Origin: Kapaibacterium sp044224925
GTDB lineage: Bacteria > Bacteroidota > Ignavibacteria > Kapaibacteriales > Kapaibacteriaceae
DNA: 64,000 bases
Assembly: GCA_044224925.1 (NCBI GenBank)
Contig: JBGAJM010000001.1
Coordinates: forward strand, 186,001 to 250,000
Direction of reading: 5' to 3'
The position numbers were made by a program, and so were the translations under genes. Of the stretch, positions 54,192 to 63,202 are shown piece by piece. Numbering within the stretch: the stretch's first letter is position 1; each line of letters opens with the position of its first letter. Below the pieces are notes generated by a model, which did not search any database, was not told where the DNA came from, and saw only the letters and a program-made list of their open reading frames with translations.

Positions 54192-57100
54192 GCATCGGCA
54201 CGATGGGGAAGGATGCAGCAGCAGCACCCGAGGCAGGAATGCCCACCACCGTAAAGCCGGCCTCCAATGCAAAGTCCTTCTCAAAGTATCGCGCCGTGAG
54301 CGTGATCGGCACAAAGGTCATCGTGCGCATGAAGAAGGCTTCGCCGCAGATCTTCCAGTGTTCCGACAATCGTTTGTCGTAGGCAAGACCTACGATGGTG
54401 GCATCGGCCATGAAGTCGCCTTCATAGGCCGTCATGTGATGCTTGAATCCATAGCCCAGGTAGGCATTCAAGCGTGAATCATCATCGCCATAACCTGCCG
54501 TTGCATAGAAGGCATTGAAGACAATGCGCGACTCGATGGGCTCGGAGTAGTCTTGATCATAGGTGCTTTGTCCGATGTGATACCCACCACCGACCACAAG
54601 TTTGTCGTTCAACACGAAGCCTGCTTTCACACCCAACGAATAGGCATAGCTCAGCGAAGCATTGTATCCCGTGGCACCGAACCAACGATTCGGAAGTGGA
54701 AGTGCACCACCGGCGATGACCATGATGTTCTTATGCGGAACATAGCCTGCCGTGAGGCCGACCACATCGTAGACGCCTGTGGTGATCGTTCCCACCGGCG
54801 GGATCACAGCCGTTGGCAACATCACGGAGCGGAACGTTGTCGGGTCGACGAGCGTGTATCGCTCCTCGCCGCCCTTACCCGTCATCGTGAACTGAAGCGG
54901 CTCTTCCGACTCTTTGTAGGTGACCTCTGCGAGGGTGGAAAGGCGGCCTTCGACAGTTGGACTGAACGACATCGGGACCTCGCGCCATTCACCGGGTGCA
55001 AGCGTGAAGGTGCCGGGGAACTGAATGCTGAACGATGTTGCATTCGGTCCGATGATGCGCATGCCCGTGATGGTGATCGGTGTGCGCGAAGCGTTTCGAA
55101 GGAAGCGAGAAGGGGAGAACGACTTCGTACGTCCAACGTTGATCGCACCAAAGTCGACGTTCTTCACATTCAACGACAAGGCCGGTGCAATGGCACGTCC
55201 GGTGATCCGGGCACGCATCGTACCGATGTCCGTTTCCAAACTGATGGCCGCCGCACGTTCACCTTCCTGCTGTGGTTGGAAGCTGTACTCGATCTCGATC
55301 TGTTCACCGGGTGCCAATGAGCGCTGCGGTGTGGACAGCACGGCGAACTCCATGTTCTGCGTACCATCGATGCGGATCGAGCGGATCGTGAACGAGGCGT
55401 CGCCCTTGTTCTTGATGGCGCCACTCACCACGGAGTCGCGCGCACTTCCGACGAAGCGTGTTCCAAAGCGAACGTCGGCAAGCACTGGCTCCGGTTTGAT
55501 GATGGACCATTGCGCATCGCTTTCGTCGCGCTGGAAGATCCGACCCTTGACGGGATACACGTCAACGGTGGATGTCGAACTGATCACGGCCACCATCGAA
55601 CCGTCATTCGAAAATGCGGGCAGGCCTTCGTACCGCGGGAACGTTCCAATGGCAACGCCATTTACGGCTTCGTAGACCGTGGTCTTCGATAATGTGTTCA
55701 GGGCAATGAACTGTCCGTCCGGACTATACACCGCATCCGACACGCCGCCTTCGTCCGGTACGCGCTGGATGGTGATCAACTCTTTCCCGGTCTGCACTTC
55801 GAAGATCTTCGTCTGGTCCTTTCCGGTCTCCACGGTCATCCGCGATCCGTCGGGCGAGAAGGCGATGTAGGTGTTGTCGTTGATGTACTGACGTTGTGCG
55901 ATGTCTCGGAACTTCATGCCATTGCTCACATTCCACAGACTTGTCGTGCCTTTGTTCGTGGTCACGGCAATGAGGGGATCACGCGGACTGAAGGTGGCAC
56001 GGTAGAAGGTGCTCACGCGATCTTCGCGCAGTGATCGCAATACACTTCCGTTCACGGTGTTGTAGATGTGCACGGAGCTATCGGCATCGCAGACGGCGGC
56101 CATCGACCCATCGGGAGAGAGGGTGGCCCACATGATGTTCTTGTCGGCACGGGGAAGTCGTGAGAGTTCCTTGCCTGTTCGCGCATCGAGCACATACGTC
56201 GTGTCGCCCTTCCCACCTGCGACGAGCAGAACTGTTCCCGACTTCGAGACTTCAATGTTCTTAGGAGGCACGCCGATGGTGAGGAGGTCTCGTTTCCACG
56301 TGATCTCTCCATTGACGGTGTTCCAGACGATGACGTTCCCATTCCCCCACGTGACGATGGACGAACCATCGGGTGTGAAACGGGCGAACTCTCCACCGTC
56401 GAAGACGCGGAGCAGTGTTCCGGTCGTCGCATCGTAGAGGCGAGAATGTCCCATGATGTGCGAACTATCGCGTTGTTCTTCCCACCCGGTGGTAAGGATG
56501 TACCGTCCGTTCGGAGAGAACTTCACCGATCGGATGTGCTCATCGGTGATCTGCATGAGCGCGCCATTCGTGCGCGTTCGTTGTTCGGTTTGCTCCTGCG
56601 TCACGCGAAGCAAACACTGATCGCTTCGTACATACGGTGCCGTCCACATCATGCCATAGTTGCGCACGTTGAAACCTGCCTGCTTCCACGTGATACCCCC
56701 GTCGGTGCTCACGTCGAGCTTCACCGGCACATCGGGCGGAATGCCGTCGTACCGCAGCATTGTACTTGTTCCTGCTACGATACGCTCTCCACCATTGGGT
56801 GAGACCACGCGCAGTGTTGGCTTGAGCGGTGCTTGAATGCTCGATCCTGCCACGGCATAGATGGAGGTGCCAGGACACTTATCGGTGAGCAGATCGAAGC
56901 GCACGGTGGCATACGTTGTGTCGGCCGCCGTGTACTCCAATCGCCAAGTGACGTTCTGTCCACGTCGTAGCGTGACAGGGAACACGGTATCAAGGAATCG
57001 GAATCGTTCGTTCCCATCCCGTTTGATGCCCGTGATGGTGAAGTCGTCGTTCTCTGCCGTGATCGTCACTTCACGACCAAGCGTCGTGGAGGCAGGCACC

Positions 57101-58038
57101 ACGCCGTACGTCATCGTGGGCGGATTCAACTGCAGACGTGCGACGGCAGAGTCGGGTGCCGTGTACTTCGTGACGACCATGTCCTTGCCCGTCTTGATCT
57201 GCACGGCACGCACGGCATCGCACGTGGTGGTGCTCTCCCATTCGATCTCGCACGGTCCAACGCCGGTGACGATCTCATAGATCCGTCGGTAGGCGAGAAC
57301 GGCCTCTTCCACCGTGGTCACATTTTCGAAGAAGATGCCGCCCGTGCGCTCAGCGATGTCGCGCAACACTTGCGGCATCACCATGCCGAGCGATACGCAA
57401 TAGATCGTCACACTGTCGCGCTCGGCTTCGCTGATCACGCGATCGGGTGTGACCACGCCTTGTCCGTCGGTAAGGAAGACGAGGACGCGTTTCTTGGTAC
57501 CGCTGGCCGCAATGCGAAGTCCGCCGAACGGCTCGCCGATGAATCCTTCGTTGTAGTTGGTGCCACCGCGCGGCGTCAGCGTTGGCAGCGTTTCCATCAG
57601 TCGTTGTGTGTCGCGCGTGAAGTCGATGTTCACATAGTGGTGATCGTCGAACGATGTGATGGCGCATTCCGAGCCGGGCGTCAATGCCTCGATCCATGCC
57701 TTGGCCGCCGCACGAGCGAGGGCGATGTTCGGTCCGCCCTTCGACATCGATCCGCTCACATCGATCGTGAGCACGGACGAGACCTCGCTGCGCGTGCCTC
57801 CTTCGGGACAGCGCACGGCAAGGACCGTTCGTTGCTGACCGTTCTCTGTGACGTCGATCTCAGACCGACCGAACGGAATGTTCGTGCCGGACTTGGGATC
57901 GAATCGATAGACCTCTGCCTTGATCCGCGGAAAGGAATCGGCGTCCACGCGATGCAAGATCAGCGAGCGCTGTTGTGCATGGAGTGAACACGACAAGAGG
58001 ACGACGAGCAGGAAGGGAACAACGCGACGAAGTGTCAT
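54169..58038 (-). CDS. 1289-residue VWA / propeller / anchor-domain / outer-membrane barrel chimera
   Basis: A very large exported protein. After a signal peptide (VVPFLLVVLLSCSLHAQ) comes a VWA domain at about 85-260 with a complete MIDAS (DVSGSMS, TSFDDHH, FLTDGQG). An Ig-like section follows, including a propeptide-like LRVVSPNGGERIVAG. At about 500-830 there are at least six WD40-like blades (SVKFSPNGRYILTTG, RATFSPRDPLIAV, YIAFSPDGSRMTV, DAVYSPDGQFIAL). Two choice-of-anchor-D/ASH-type domains follow (VKNVDFGAINVGRTKSFS is one). The last 220 residues look like an outer-membrane barrel (VVGLTAGYVPHKNIMVIAGGALP, YTLGVKAGF-like strands) ending in W. No T9SS domain is seen. The adhesive head held by its own barrel is an inference. 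It precedes nothing else on its strand and follows holB by three bases. Confidence 0.75.
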   Translation of the reverse strand: MTLRRVVPFLLVVLLSCSLHAQQRSLILHRVDADSFPRIKAEVYRFDPKSGTNIPFGRSEIDVTENGQQRTVLAVRCPEGGTRSEVSSVLTIDVSGSMSKGGPNIALARAAAKAWIEALTPGSECAITSFDDHHYVNIDFTRDTQRLMETLPTLTPRGGTNYNEGFIGEPFGGLRIAASGTKKRVLVFLTDGQGVVTPDRVISEAERDSVTIYCVSLGMVMPQVLRDIAERTGGIFFENVTTVEEAVLAYRRIYEIVTGVGPCEIEWESTTTCDAVRAVQIKTGKDMVVTKYTAPDSAVARLQLNPPTMTYGVVPASTTLGREVTITAENDDFTITGIKRDGNERFRFLDTVFPVTLRRGQNVTWRLEYTAADTTYATVRFDLLTDKCPGTSIYAVAGSSIQAPLKPTLRVVSPNGGERIVAGTSTMLRYDGIPPDVPVKLDVSTDGGITWKQAGFNVRNYGMMWTAPYVRSDQCLLRVTQEQTEQRTRTNGALMQITDEHIRSVKFSPNGRYILTTGWEEQRDSSHIMGHSRLYDATTGTLLRVFDGGEFARFTPDGSSIVTWGNGNVIVWNTVNGEITWKRDLLTIGVPPKNIEVSKSGTVLLVAGGKGDTTYVLDARTGKELSRLPRADKNIMWATLSPDGSMAAVCDADSSVHIYNTVNGSVLRSLREDRVSTFYRATFSPRDPLIAVTTNKGTTSLWNVSNGMKFRDIAQRQYINDNTYIAFSPDGSRMTVETGKDQTKIFEVQTGKELITIQRVPDEGGVSDAVYSPDGQFIALNTLSKTTVYEAVNGVAIGTFPRYEGLPAFSNDGSMVAVISSTSTVDVYPVKGRIFQRDESDAQWSIIKPEPVLADVRFGTRFVGSARDSVVSGAIKNKGDASFTIRSIRIDGTQNMEFAVLSTPQRSLAPGEQIEIEYSFQPQQEGERAAAISLETDIGTMRARITGRAIAPALSLNVKNVDFGAINVGRTKSFSPSRFLRNASRTPITITGMRIIGPNATSFSIQFPGTFTLAPGEWREVPMSFSPTVEGRLSTLAEVTYKESEEPLQFTMTGKGGEERYTLVDPTTFRSVMLPTAVIPPVGTITTGVYDVVGLTAGYVPHKNIMVIAGGALPLPNRWFGATGYNASLSYAYSLGVKAGFVLNDKLVVGGGYHIGQSTYDQDYSEPIESRIVFNAFYATAGYGDDDSRLNAYLGYGFKHHMTAYEGDFMADATIVGLAYDKRLSEHWKICGEAFFMRTMTFVPITLTARYFEKDFALEAGFTVVGIPASGAAAASFPIVPMLTWVQRW

Positions 58039-58041
58039 AGA

Positions 58042-59202
58042 TCAGGATGCTCGCATAGTGGCCGAACGTGCTTCGTGAAAGACCCGCCGGATATCCAGCA
58101 AGAGTGGCAGAAGAACGAGGGTAAGATTCACATTTCGATGAACGAGGCGAACGGAGTGTTCGACCGCTCGCAGCACACGCGGATAGTCTGCGTTGCCAAA
58201 GCTTGCGGCGAACTTCTCCAATGCATCGCGTTGGTCGATGTTCATGATGGAGGCTGATGTACCGGTCTTCACGATGGAGTAGGCATCGCGAAGCCAGAGC
58301 AGAAGGAGCGACAGCATCATCTCCACCTTCACCTTGTCCTTCCCTTCGGCGATCTCGGCAAGGGCTTCGGTGAGGGGAATGCGGAACGACTGTCCCTTGA
58401 GCGCAAGTCGCAAGAGGTCCACCACATCCTGTCGATATCCTCGCATGTCCTCGTTCATGAACGAGCGGGCACGCGTATAGCTGCCCTGTGCGAACGATGC
58501 GATCAAGGTGGCGTCGGCTTCAGGTATTCCGTCGCGACGATGAAGGGCTTCGGCAAGGAGGTCGTCGCCAAGCGGGGGAACCACCACTTCCTGACAGCGC
58601 GATGTGATCGTCTGCAGCATGCGCTCGGGACGTTCGGTGGTGAGGATGATGGTGACGCCCTCGTGTGGTTCTTCCAACGTCTTCAAGAAGGCGTTCGACG
58701 CTTCTGTCGTCATCTCGTCGGCATGGATGATCAAGCACACGCGGCGCCCACCTTCTTGTGCGGCCGACAGCGTGAGCGTGCGTTTCAATTCACGGATCGC
58801 GCCGATCTTGATCTGTGTGGCATTCGGTAAGCGGACCTCGACGTACGGATCATCGGCGAGCGCCTGGATCTGCGTCTTGAGCTCCTCGATCACATCGGAC
58901 TTCATGTCCGACTCCGCCTCGCCACCTTTCCCGGCCGGCAAGGCCACCGTGAGTCGAAGATTGGGATGGCCAAGGTGACGGAATTGCGCGCAGGAGCGAC
59001 ACACGCCGCAGGCATCGATGCCCGTGGCTGTTCGGACCGGGTCGATACAATTCGTGGTGCGAGCGAACTCGATGGCAAGACCGACGGCGCCGGTGCCTGC
59101 CATACCCGAGAAGAGCATGGCCTGTGGAAGTCGCTGCTCCAGGATCATCCGTTGCAGCAGATGTTTTATGCGGTCTTGTCCAATGATGTCGGTCCATGCC
59201 AT
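58042..59202 (-). CDS. holB: DNA polymerase III delta' subunit
   Basis: A 386-residue clamp-loader subunit. The AAA+ fold starts with WTDIIGQDRIKHLLQRMI. The Walker A region is degenerate (FSGMAGTGAVGLA, no GKT), as usual for delta'. A zinc-binding motif is partial-looking but present (CGVCRSC plus Cys further upstream), and the SRC motif (TITSRCQEVVV) is intact. Conserved KTLEEPHEGVTIILTTERPERML confirms the family. ATG at 59202, four bases after a -7 element; divergent from the response regulator. Confidence 0.93.
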   Translation of the reverse strand: MAWTDIIGQDRIKHLLQRMILEQRLPQAMLFSGMAGTGAVGLAIEFARTTNCIDPVRTATGIDACGVCRSCAQFRHLGHPNLRLTVALPAGKGGEAESDMKSDVIEELKTQIQALADDPYVEVRLPNATQIKIGAIRELKRTLTLSAAQEGGRRVCLIIHADEMTTEASNAFLKTLEEPHEGVTIILTTERPERMLQTITSRCQEVVVPPLGDDLLAEALHRRDGIPEADATLIASFAQGSYTRARSFMNEDMRGYRQDVVDLLRLALKGQSFRIPLTEALAEIAEGKDKVKVEMMLSLLLLWLRDAYSIVKTGTSASIMNIDQRDALEKFAASFGNADYPRVLRAVEHSVRLVHRNVNLTLVLLPLLLDIRRVFHEARSATMRAS

Positions 59203-59206
59203 AGCA

Positions 59207-59214
59207 CAAAGATA
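59207..59214 (-). promoter_or_regulatory. -7 element of holB, placed for a leaderless transcript
   Basis: On the minus strand TATCTTTG (perfect TAnnTTTG) ends four bases before the holB ATG at 59202. The divergent response-regulator gene has a one-mismatch element (TATATTCG at 59225-59232) four bases before its ATG. Confidence 0.55.
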
Positions 59215-59236
59215 GGCCTGTGACTATATTCGCTTC

Positions 59237-59944
59237 ATGCGCATTCTTGTGATTGAAGACGAACGGAAGGTAGCCAGCTTCATCAAGCGCGGACTTGAGG
59301 AAGAACGCTACATCGTTGAGACCGCCGCCGATGGCGAAGCAGGTCTCGAACTTGCCTTGAACAATCACTTCGACGCCATCGTGCTCGATGTGATGTTACC
59401 GAAGCTGGATGGCTATTCGGTGCTCGGCGCCTTGCGCGACCACGGCAAGGCAACGCCGGTGCTGATGCTCACGGCGCGGGGTACGATGGAGGACCGTGTG
59501 CAGGGGCTCGATCTCGGTGCCGATGATTATCTGGCCAAGCCCTTTCACTTCGAGGAGCTGGCCGCCCGACTCCGGTCCATCCTCCGTCGGTCTAGTACGG
59601 AGAAGACCACGAAGCTGCAATGCGGCGATCTGACGCTGGACATGGTGACGCACTTCGCCTATCGCGACGAGAAGGAGATCGAGCTCACCACGAAGGAGTA
59701 TGCGCTGCTGGAATATCTGATGCGTCACAAGAACCGCATCCTGTCGCGCAGCATGATCATGCAACACGTGTGGAAGCACAACTTCGATCCCGAATCCAAC
59801 ATCATCGATGTGTACATCAAACGACTTCGGTCGAAGGTGGAACGTCCCGGACATCCGAGCGTGATCCAGAGCATTCGTGGTGTGGGCTATCGCATTCGCG
59901 AAGGCGGTGCACTTGATACCGATGAAGGAGATGAAGAAGCATGA
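59237..59944 (+). CDS. OmpR/PhoB-type response regulator
   Basis: A 235-residue two-component regulator. The receiver domain has the acidic pocket (VIEDERK), phosphoacceptor Asp at about residue 53 (IVLDVMLPKLDGY), Thr (LMLTARGT) and Lys (YLAKPF). The C-terminal winged helix has LTTKEYALLEYLMRHKNRILSR and VDVYIKRLRSKV-like recognition and wing (IRGVGYRIRE). It resembles the CusR/CopR subgroup in general form. No histidine kinase is adjacent, so it is an orphan here; a MazG-like gene overlaps its end by four bases. Confidence 0.93.
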   Translation: MRILVIEDERKVASFIKRGLEEERYIVETAADGEAGLELALNNHFDAIVLDVMLPKLDGYSVLGALRDHGKATPVLMLTARGTMEDRVQGLDLGADDYLAKPFHFEELAARLRSILRRSSTEKTTKLQCGDLTLDMVTHFAYRDEKEIELTTKEYALLEYLMRHKNRILSRSMIMQHVWKHNFDPESNIIDVYIKRLRSKVERPGHPSVIQSIRGVGYRIREGGALDTDEGDEEA

Positions 59945-60267
59945 CGCTCCACCCGCTGTGCGAACGAACCATGGCCACAACGAGCGAAGGCCTTCCGGAG
60001 ATCCAGAAGGCCTTCGATGCGTATCAGCAAGCGTGTTTCCTACAACGGCCACCAGAGTTCTTTTGTCTGGAACTCTGTGGTGAGGCGGGCGAACTGGCCA
60101 ACCTCGAGAAGAAGCGGTGGAAGGGGAGTCCACCGGACGATCGTCATACTGCAGAAGAAGCGGCGGATGTGTTCATCGCGCTGATGAACTTCTGCAATGC
60201 ACGCGGTATCGATCTTTCGCAAGCGGTGGTCTCAAAGCTCGAGCGCATACGCCCGAGCATCGAGTGA
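59941..60267 (+). CDS. MazG-like nucleotide pyrophosphohydrolase
   Basis: A 108-residue all-alpha NTP pyrophosphohydrolase. The metal-binding motif is LELCGEAGELANLEKKRWKG (E-x-x-E) with the second acidic cluster EEAADVFIALMNFCNARGIDL (E-x-x-D). Such small MazG proteins clear non-canonical or surplus nucleotides. The ATG at 59941 lies in an ATGA overlap with the regulator; the ATG at 59971 is an alternative. The MazG core begins after it either way. Confidence 0.87.
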   Translation: MTLHPLCERTMATTSEGLPEIQKAFDAYQQACFLQRPPEFFCLELCGEAGELANLEKKRWKGSPPDDRHTAEEAADVFIALMNFCNARGIDLSQAVVSKLERIRPSIE

Positions 60268-60271
60268 TCGC

Positions 60272-60451
60272 TTAGCGCACTTCTTTGTGCACCGTGTGAC
60301 GACGCAGGAACGGATTGTACTTCTTGAGTTCAAGACGTTCGGTGGTGTTCTGCTTGTTCTTCATCGTCGTATAGCGCGATGCCGGCTTGCCTTCTTTTTT
60401 GGCTTCCGTACATTCCACCGTGATGATCACGCGTGCGCCTTTCTTGGCCAT
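60272..60451 (-). CDS. rpmG: 50S ribosomal protein L33
   Basis: A 59-residue ribosomal protein: AKKGARVIITVECTEAKKEGK, then the conserved RYTTMKNKQNTTERLELKKYNPFLRRHTVHKEVR ending. It has only one Cys, so it is the zinc-free (C-minus) form. AGGAG precedes the ATG and a promoter element lies about 38 bases upstream. The gene is convergent with the MazG-like gene (four bases between stops). Confidence 0.95.
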   Translation of the reverse strand: MAKKGARVIITVECTEAKKEGKPASRYTTMKNKQNTTERLELKKYNPFLRRHTVHKEVR

Positions 60452-60488
60452 GGTCTTCTCCTGAGTGCTTAGTTCGTAGTCAAGACAA

Positions 60489-60496
60489 CAAAGGTA
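60489..60496 (-). promoter_or_regulatory. Bacteroidota-type -7 element of rpmG
   Basis: On the minus strand TACCTTTG (perfect TAnnTTTG), 37 bases before the rpmG ATG at 60451, in the gap after lon. Confidence 0.5.
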
Positions 60497-60524
60497 CGGG
60501 ACATGAACGTTTTTTCCAAATCGT

Positions 60525-63185
60525 TCATTTCTTACGACTTACCACTTTCTTGCCCGTCGGTTTCACCGTCTTCTTCGTCGAAACCGTCCGTACCGGACGC
60601 TGCCGGAATGCAAAGGGAATGGCGTCCGAGATCTTCTCGACGTAGATGATCTCGAGGTTCTTCGTCACCACGGGCGAGATCTCCTCCACGTCCTTCTGAT
60701 TGGCCTTGGGCACGAAGACCGTTTTCACGCCAAAGCGCTTGGCCGCAAGGAGCTTCTCATTGAGTCCGCCAATGGGCAGCACATTGCCGCGAAGGGTCAC
60801 TTCCCCCGTCATCGCAAGGTCGCCACGGAGTGGTCTACCCGAGGCAGCGCTCAGCAGGGCCAGCGTCATCGTGATGCCGGCCGAAGGACCGTCTTTGGGA
60901 ATGGCTCCTTCGGGAACGTGAATGTGGATCTCCTTGCCCTTGGAGAAGTCGGCGTCCAGACCGAAGGCCGCGAAGTTCGAGCGCAGATAGGAGAGCGCGG
61001 CAACGGCCGATTCCTTCATCACATCGCCGAGCTTCCCGGTGAGCGTGAGCTTCTCAGCACCCGGCATGATGGTGACCTCGACGGGGAGCATCTCGCCGCC
61101 CATGCTGGTCCACGCCAGACCCATGGCCACGCCCACCTTGTCGGTGAGTTCGCCTTCCTTGACCTTGAACTTCGGTGCCCGTAGATACTTCTCGACAAGC
61201 GCTTCGTCCACGACGAACTTCTTCGTCTTGGCAAGCCGCTTGTACACGGCGCTCTTCTTCATTTCTTCGGGCTTCGACGTGCCGGCCTTGGTACCGACTT
61301 CGGTAACGATCTCGGTGGCGAGCTTTCGGAGAATGGACGAGAGTTCGCGCTCCACATTCCGTACGCCGGCCTCGCGGGTGTACTCACGCACGATCTTCAA
61401 CAGGGCCGCATCCTTGAACGTGATCTTGAAGTCCGACAGACCATGCTCCTTGATGAGCTTCGGCAGAATGTGTCGCTTAGCGATCTCCACCTTGTCGGGC
61501 TCCAGATAGCTGGAGAGCTGGATCACTTCCAACCGATCGAGCAACGGACCGGGGATGTCGAACATCACATTGGCCGTGGCAATGAAGAGCACCTTGGACA
61601 GGTCGTAGTCCACTTCCAGGTAATGATCGTTGAAGCCTGCATTCTGCTCCGGATCGAGCACTTCGAGCAGTGCCGACGAAGGATCGCCGCGGAAGTCCAT
61701 GCTCATCTTGTCGATCTCGTCGAGCAGGATCACCGGATTCACCGAGCCGGCCCGCTTCATGGCCTGGACGATCTTGCCTGGTTGTGCACCGATGTAGGTG
61801 CGACGGTGTCCGCGGATCTCGGCTTCATCGCGCACGCCGCCGAGGGAGATGCGCACGAAGTTCCGTCCCGTGGCGCGAGCGATGCTCTTGGCAAGCGACG
61901 TCTTTCCAACGCCCGGAGGTCCGACGAAACACAGGATCTGGCCCTTCATGGAGCCGATGAGATTCAACACCGAGATGTATTCGAGAATTCGCTGCTTTGG
62001 TTTTTCCAGTCCGTAATGGTCGGCCTCGAGGATCGAGCGAACATGCGTCACATCGAGATCATCATCCGTGCGCTTCGTCCACGGCACGTTCGAGATCCAT
62101 TCAAGCCATGTGCGATTCACACTGAACTCGGGCGACATGGAGTTCGTCTTCTTCAGGCGATCGAATTCCTCCATCACCTTCGCACGAACGGTCTCCGGCA
62201 GACCTGCTTCATCAAGAGCATCCTTGAGCGGCTGCAACTCCGGCCCTGCCTCCGTCTCATCATCTCCGAGTTCCTTCTGCAGCGTTCGGATCTGTTCCTG
62301 AATGAAGTACTTGCGTTGAGAGCGCTGGATCTGGTCCTGCACCTTCGTGTCGATCTCGGCCTCGAGTTTCAACAGCTCCAGCTCTCCGGAGAGCATTTGC
62401 ACAAGTTCGAAGTACTGGTCCTTCAGGTCGGTCTTATCGAGGATCTTCTGCTTGGCCTCGACGGACTGCTGCACGTTGGCCGCAGCGTAGTAGAGCTTGC
62501 GCACAGGTTCGTCGATGTTCTCGAATGCACCGAGCACTTCGGGCGGCAGATTGCGATTATCCTTCACGTATTCAGCGAACAGTTCTGCCGAGTGGCGGAC
62601 CATGGCCTTCAACTGTCGGTCCCGCACATTGTGCAGCACATTCACCGTGGCGATCTCGGCTTCGAGATACGGCGTGGTCTTGCCAGGTCGTTCGATCCGG
62701 GCCTGCATCACGCCCTCGACGAGCACCTTCAGCAGGTTGTTCGGGAGGCGGAGCACCTGCAGGATCTTGGCCACGGTGCCGTATTCGTACACGTCGCCGA
62801 ATCCGGGCTCCTCCACGGTCGGGTCGCGCTGGGCCACGAGGAAGATGTACTTCTCCCGCTCAAGTGCCTCAGCCACGGCCTTCAGGGAGGAGGCGCGTCC
62901 GATCAGCACCGGGAAGATCATGTGCGGATAGATGACAATGTCGCGCAGCGGAAGGACGGGAAGGGTGGAGGGGATCATGGTGCCGCGCTTTTCCGCCTCT
63001 TCGATCGATTGGAGCAGGTCGTCGCTAGAAGTCATATTGGCTGGGGTTGGTGGTGCAAGTGGGGAAGGCCGCGTTGACGAACGCGGGACGGAAAAATTAC
63101 GAAGACGCGCTCTAACGTCTTGATTTGTTTGCACCTCGTTGTTTCCTGCCGTATCTTTACCGTCTTTGGAATCCGTATCATTCAT
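60525..63185 (-). CDS. lon: ATP-dependent protease Lon
   Basis: An 886-residue AAA+ protease that removes damaged and regulatory proteins. The N-terminal LON domain starts at LPVLPLRDIVIYPHMIFPVLIGR. The ATPase has Walker A FVGPPGVGKTSLAKSIA and Walker B VILLDEIDKM. The protease has catalytic Ser in PKDGPSAGITM and the Lys motif in GGLNEKLLAAKRFGV. A Ser/Pro-rich N-terminal tail of about 50 residues precedes the LON domain; the ATG at 63035 would remove most of it and is a real alternative start. The C-terminus has a basic tail (KPTGKKVVSRKK). Confidence 0.96.
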   Translation of the reverse strand: MNDTDSKDGKDTAGNNEVQTNQDVRARLRNFSVPRSSTRPSPLAPPTPANMTSSDDLLQSIEEAEKRGTMIPSTLPVLPLRDIVIYPHMIFPVLIGRASSLKAVAEALEREKYIFLVAQRDPTVEEPGFGDVYEYGTVAKILQVLRLPNNLLKVLVEGVMQARIERPGKTTPYLEAEIATVNVLHNVRDRQLKAMVRHSAELFAEYVKDNRNLPPEVLGAFENIDEPVRKLYYAAANVQQSVEAKQKILDKTDLKDQYFELVQMLSGELELLKLEAEIDTKVQDQIQRSQRKYFIQEQIRTLQKELGDDETEAGPELQPLKDALDEAGLPETVRAKVMEEFDRLKKTNSMSPEFSVNRTWLEWISNVPWTKRTDDDLDVTHVRSILEADHYGLEKPKQRILEYISVLNLIGSMKGQILCFVGPPGVGKTSLAKSIARATGRNFVRISLGGVRDEAEIRGHRRTYIGAQPGKIVQAMKRAGSVNPVILLDEIDKMSMDFRGDPSSALLEVLDPEQNAGFNDHYLEVDYDLSKVLFIATANVMFDIPGPLLDRLEVIQLSSYLEPDKVEIAKRHILPKLIKEHGLSDFKITFKDAALLKIVREYTREAGVRNVERELSSILRKLATEIVTEVGTKAGTSKPEEMKKSAVYKRLAKTKKFVVDEALVEKYLRAPKFKVKEGELTDKVGVAMGLAWTSMGGEMLPVEVTIMPGAEKLTLTGKLGDVMKESAVAALSYLRSNFAAFGLDADFSKGKEIHIHVPEGAIPKDGPSAGITMTLALLSAASGRPLRGDLAMTGEVTLRGNVLPIGGLNEKLLAAKRFGVKTVFVPKANQKDVEEISPVVTKNLEIIYVEKISDAIPFAFRQRPVRTVSTKKTVKPTGKKVVSRKK

Positions 63186-63202
63186 AACACGAACGGCCCC
63201 GC

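Noticed and set aside
61443..63077. 544-residue plus-strand frame opposite lon
   Set aside because: Low-complexity His/Leu-rich shadow of the lon coding strand in GC-rich DNA.
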